Shown: in pieces, positions 32,118-33,197 of the stretch | Layout: each line of letters begins with the position of its first letter | How positions within the stretch are numbered: the stretch's first letter is position 1 | DNA from: an uncultured Chlorobiaceae bacterium | GTDB lineage: Bacteria > Bacteroidota > Chlorobiia > Chlorobiales > Chlorobiaceae | Direction: 5' to 3' | Length of the DNA stretch: 33,197 bases | Assembly: GCA_903937835.1 (NCBI GenBank) | Contig: CAJAAV010000218.1 | Span: 1-33,197 of the forward strand | Position numbers and translations under genes: made by a program | The notes under the pieces: generated by a model | Told to the model about the DNA's origin: nothing | The model's input: only the letters and a program-made list of their open reading frames with translations | Databases searched by the model: none

Positions 32118-33197
32118 ATGGATTCCCAATATCACAAGATTCGACGGCAATTTCTCAATCTTGAATTTAATGGAACCGAAGCAGAAGGCTTGGCTTTGCA
32201 GCATCGTTTGCCCAATATATGTGATCAATTTATTCTGCCAGCTCTTGAAAAAGTATTCAACAGATTGGTGCCACCTGATACATTTCTGACTATCGACAGG
32301 CTGGAGATTGATGCCGGAATAGTGATTATAAAGAGGCTGGAGTCAGAGCTGTCCGAAAAAATCACTCAGGCCCTGACAAAATCGCTGCAAGAATTATCCG
32401 GATCAGCCTCTTCACCTGGCTCTGGCGATACTTCGTGCAAAACCAAAGGTGAGGGTATTGGTGAAGCGTTCATCTTTTTTTTGAAAACCGGTACTCTCCC
32501 TTGGTCGTTTCACCTCTCTCCCGACTCCAGTTTTGAAGAGATGGTTCAACAATTTTTGAAAGAACCGGAGATTTTTGGATCTACTCATGAATTCATCAGG
32601 CGCGAGGTTGCTGATGCGTTAACGTCTGCTACGGCACGAAAGCGACTGGTTCGTCAGTTTTCTCCTGTTTTCATGGAAACCTTACTCGCACTGCTGTCAT
32701 CTGAGCGGAGCAAGGTCGTGGGAAATCTTTTACAACTGCTTCGCAGCTCTGATCTGCTGCCGACGCATGAGGTGAAACAGCGTGAACGACTTCTGTGGGA
32801 ACATGCCTTTGCATCTCTTGCCTCAGGGATACCCTTCACGGAGGAGATGATTGTTATGCAAACTCAAGCCTCTTATTCCGAAGCGATTGACATTGGTGAA
32901 GCGTTTATCTTTTTTCTGAAAAATGGCACTCTCCCTTGGCCATTTCACTCCTCTTCCGATTCAAGTTTTAAAGAGATGGTTCAACATTTTTTGAGAGAAC
33001 CGGGGAGGTTTGGAAGTACTCCTGGACGCATCAGACGAGAGGTTGTTGATGTGTTAACCTCTGCTACGGCACGAAAGCGGCTGGTTCATCAGTTTACTCC
33101 TGTTTTTCTGGAAACCTTGTTGGAGCTGATTGCACCAGAAGATAAAAAAGTGTTGGAGAGCTTCTTGCAACTGTTTCGCACTCCCGAGGCATCAGTC
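32118..33197 (+). CDS. eCIS tape-measure protein, N-terminal part (Afp14-like)
   Basis: The frame is open from ATG 32118 to the window end (360 codons), so the gene is partial. Residues 5-70 match the start of the contractile injection system tape-measure family: HKIRRQFLNLEFNGTEAEGL, ILPALEKVFNRLVPPDTFL and TIDRLEIDAG. Then follow repeats of about 100 residues with the motif IGEAFIFFLK.GTLPW. Tape-measure proteins span the tube during assembly and set its length together with the terminator. The upstream region is a T-rich stretch without a ribosome binding site. In related clusters the AAA+ ATPase (Afp15) follows this gene, and it should lie beyond the window. Confidence 0.85.
   Translation, partial: MDSQYHKIRRQFLNLEFNGTEAEGLALQHRLPNICDQFILPALEKVFNRLVPPDTFLTIDRLEIDAGIVIIKRLESELSEKITQALTKSLQELSGSASSPGSGDTSCKTKGEGIGEAFIFFLKTGTLPWSFHLSPDSSFEEMVQQFLKEPEIFGSTHEFIRREVADALTSATARKRLVRQFSPVFMETLLALLSSERSKVVGNLLQLLRSSDLLPTHEVKQRERLLWEHAFASLASGIPFTEEMIVMQTQASYSEAIDIGEAFIFFLKNGTLPWPFHSSSDSSFKEMVQHFLREPGRFGSTPGRIRREVVDVLTSATARKRLVHQFTPVFLETLLELIAPEDKKVLESFLQLFRTPEASV
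32457..32755 (+). repeat. Tape-measure repeat, copy 1
   Basis: This stretch encodes 99 residues starting IGEAFIFFLKTGTLPWSFHL. It is strongly similar in DNA to 32892-33190, at an exact offset of 435 bases (145 codons). Blocks such as GAGATGGTTCAACA and CTGCTACGGCACGAAAGCG are identical in both copies. Confidence 0.85.
32892..33190 (+). repeat. Tape-measure repeat, copy 2
   Basis: This stretch encodes 99 residues starting IGEAFIFFLKNGTLPWPFHS and repeats copy 1 in the same frame. A less similar 45-residue linker (32756-32891) separates the copies. Further copies could follow beyond the window. Confidence 0.85.

Noticed and set aside
1-33197. CRISPR arrays, tRNA, rRNA and insertion sequences
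   Set aside because: No spaced direct repeats, no recognisable tRNA or rRNA sequence, and no transposase gene with terminal repeats were found.

Overview
The window most likely comes from a Gram-negative bacterium of the green sulfur bacteria (Chlorobiota) or a close relative. This is an inference from RecC-type recombination genes beside a Bacteroidota/Chlorobiota-style extracellular contractile injection system (eCIS), moderate GC, and many genes without a clear Shine-Dalgarno sequence. No rRNA, tRNA, CRISPR array or intact insertion sequence was seen. All confidently called genes are on the plus strand; one possible partial gene leaves the left edge on the minus strand.

Bases 1-13,124 look like a worn accessory or defence region. 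In order it holds a DUF4143-type protein lacking its ATPase half, a truncated 26-residue small protein, an AlbA_2/Schlafen-like ATP-binding protein, a DUF4160/DUF2442 pair whose first gene has a +1 frameshift at codon 4, and a HI1419/HI1420-type toxin-antitoxin operon with a palindromic operator. These are followed by a DUF2971 protein, recC without recB or recD next to it, a SAM methyltransferase, an N-terminal scrap of an ATPase-like gene, and a coiled-coil protein with a C-terminal membrane anchor behind a leader ORF. The region ends with a RecQ helicase carrying a C-terminal phosphoribosyltransferase domain, followed by a broken dprA. The RecQ-PRTase/DprA pair recalls the ShosTA toxin-antitoxin logic (PRTase toxin, DprA-like antitoxin).

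Bases 13,125-14,823 are a transition zone. It has an AT-rich region with a perfect inverted repeat over a possible -10 box, a 27-residue ORF, a papain-fold (C1) peptidase without a signal peptide, two inverted repeats and a 46-residue ORF with a good ribosome binding site.

Bases 14,824-33,197 are an eCIS cluster related to Afp (antifeeding prophage) and PVC: tail terminator (Pvc16/DUF4255), one sheath, two tube-like proteins, DUF5908, a LysM hub protein, a VgrG-like spike, a PAAR tip, a gp25-like baseplate protein, two giant baseplate proteins (Afp11- and Afp12-like), a 907-residue uncharacterised component, an 83-residue ORF, and the start of the tape-measure protein, which runs off the right edge. 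Tight spacing and 1-4 base overlaps indicate one operon. The AAA+ ATPase (Afp15) and tail fibre expected for such systems are not in the window. Together the genes would build a sheathed, spring-loaded tube that is released from the cell and punctures a target; the adjacent C1 peptidase is a candidate cargo.

The most noteworthy points are the near-identical 99-residue repeat inside the tape measure, a possible degenerate nucleotidyltransferase-like C-terminus on the 907-residue component, the RecQ-PRTase gene beside a frameshifted dprA, and the peptidase with small ORFs at the head of the eCIS cluster.
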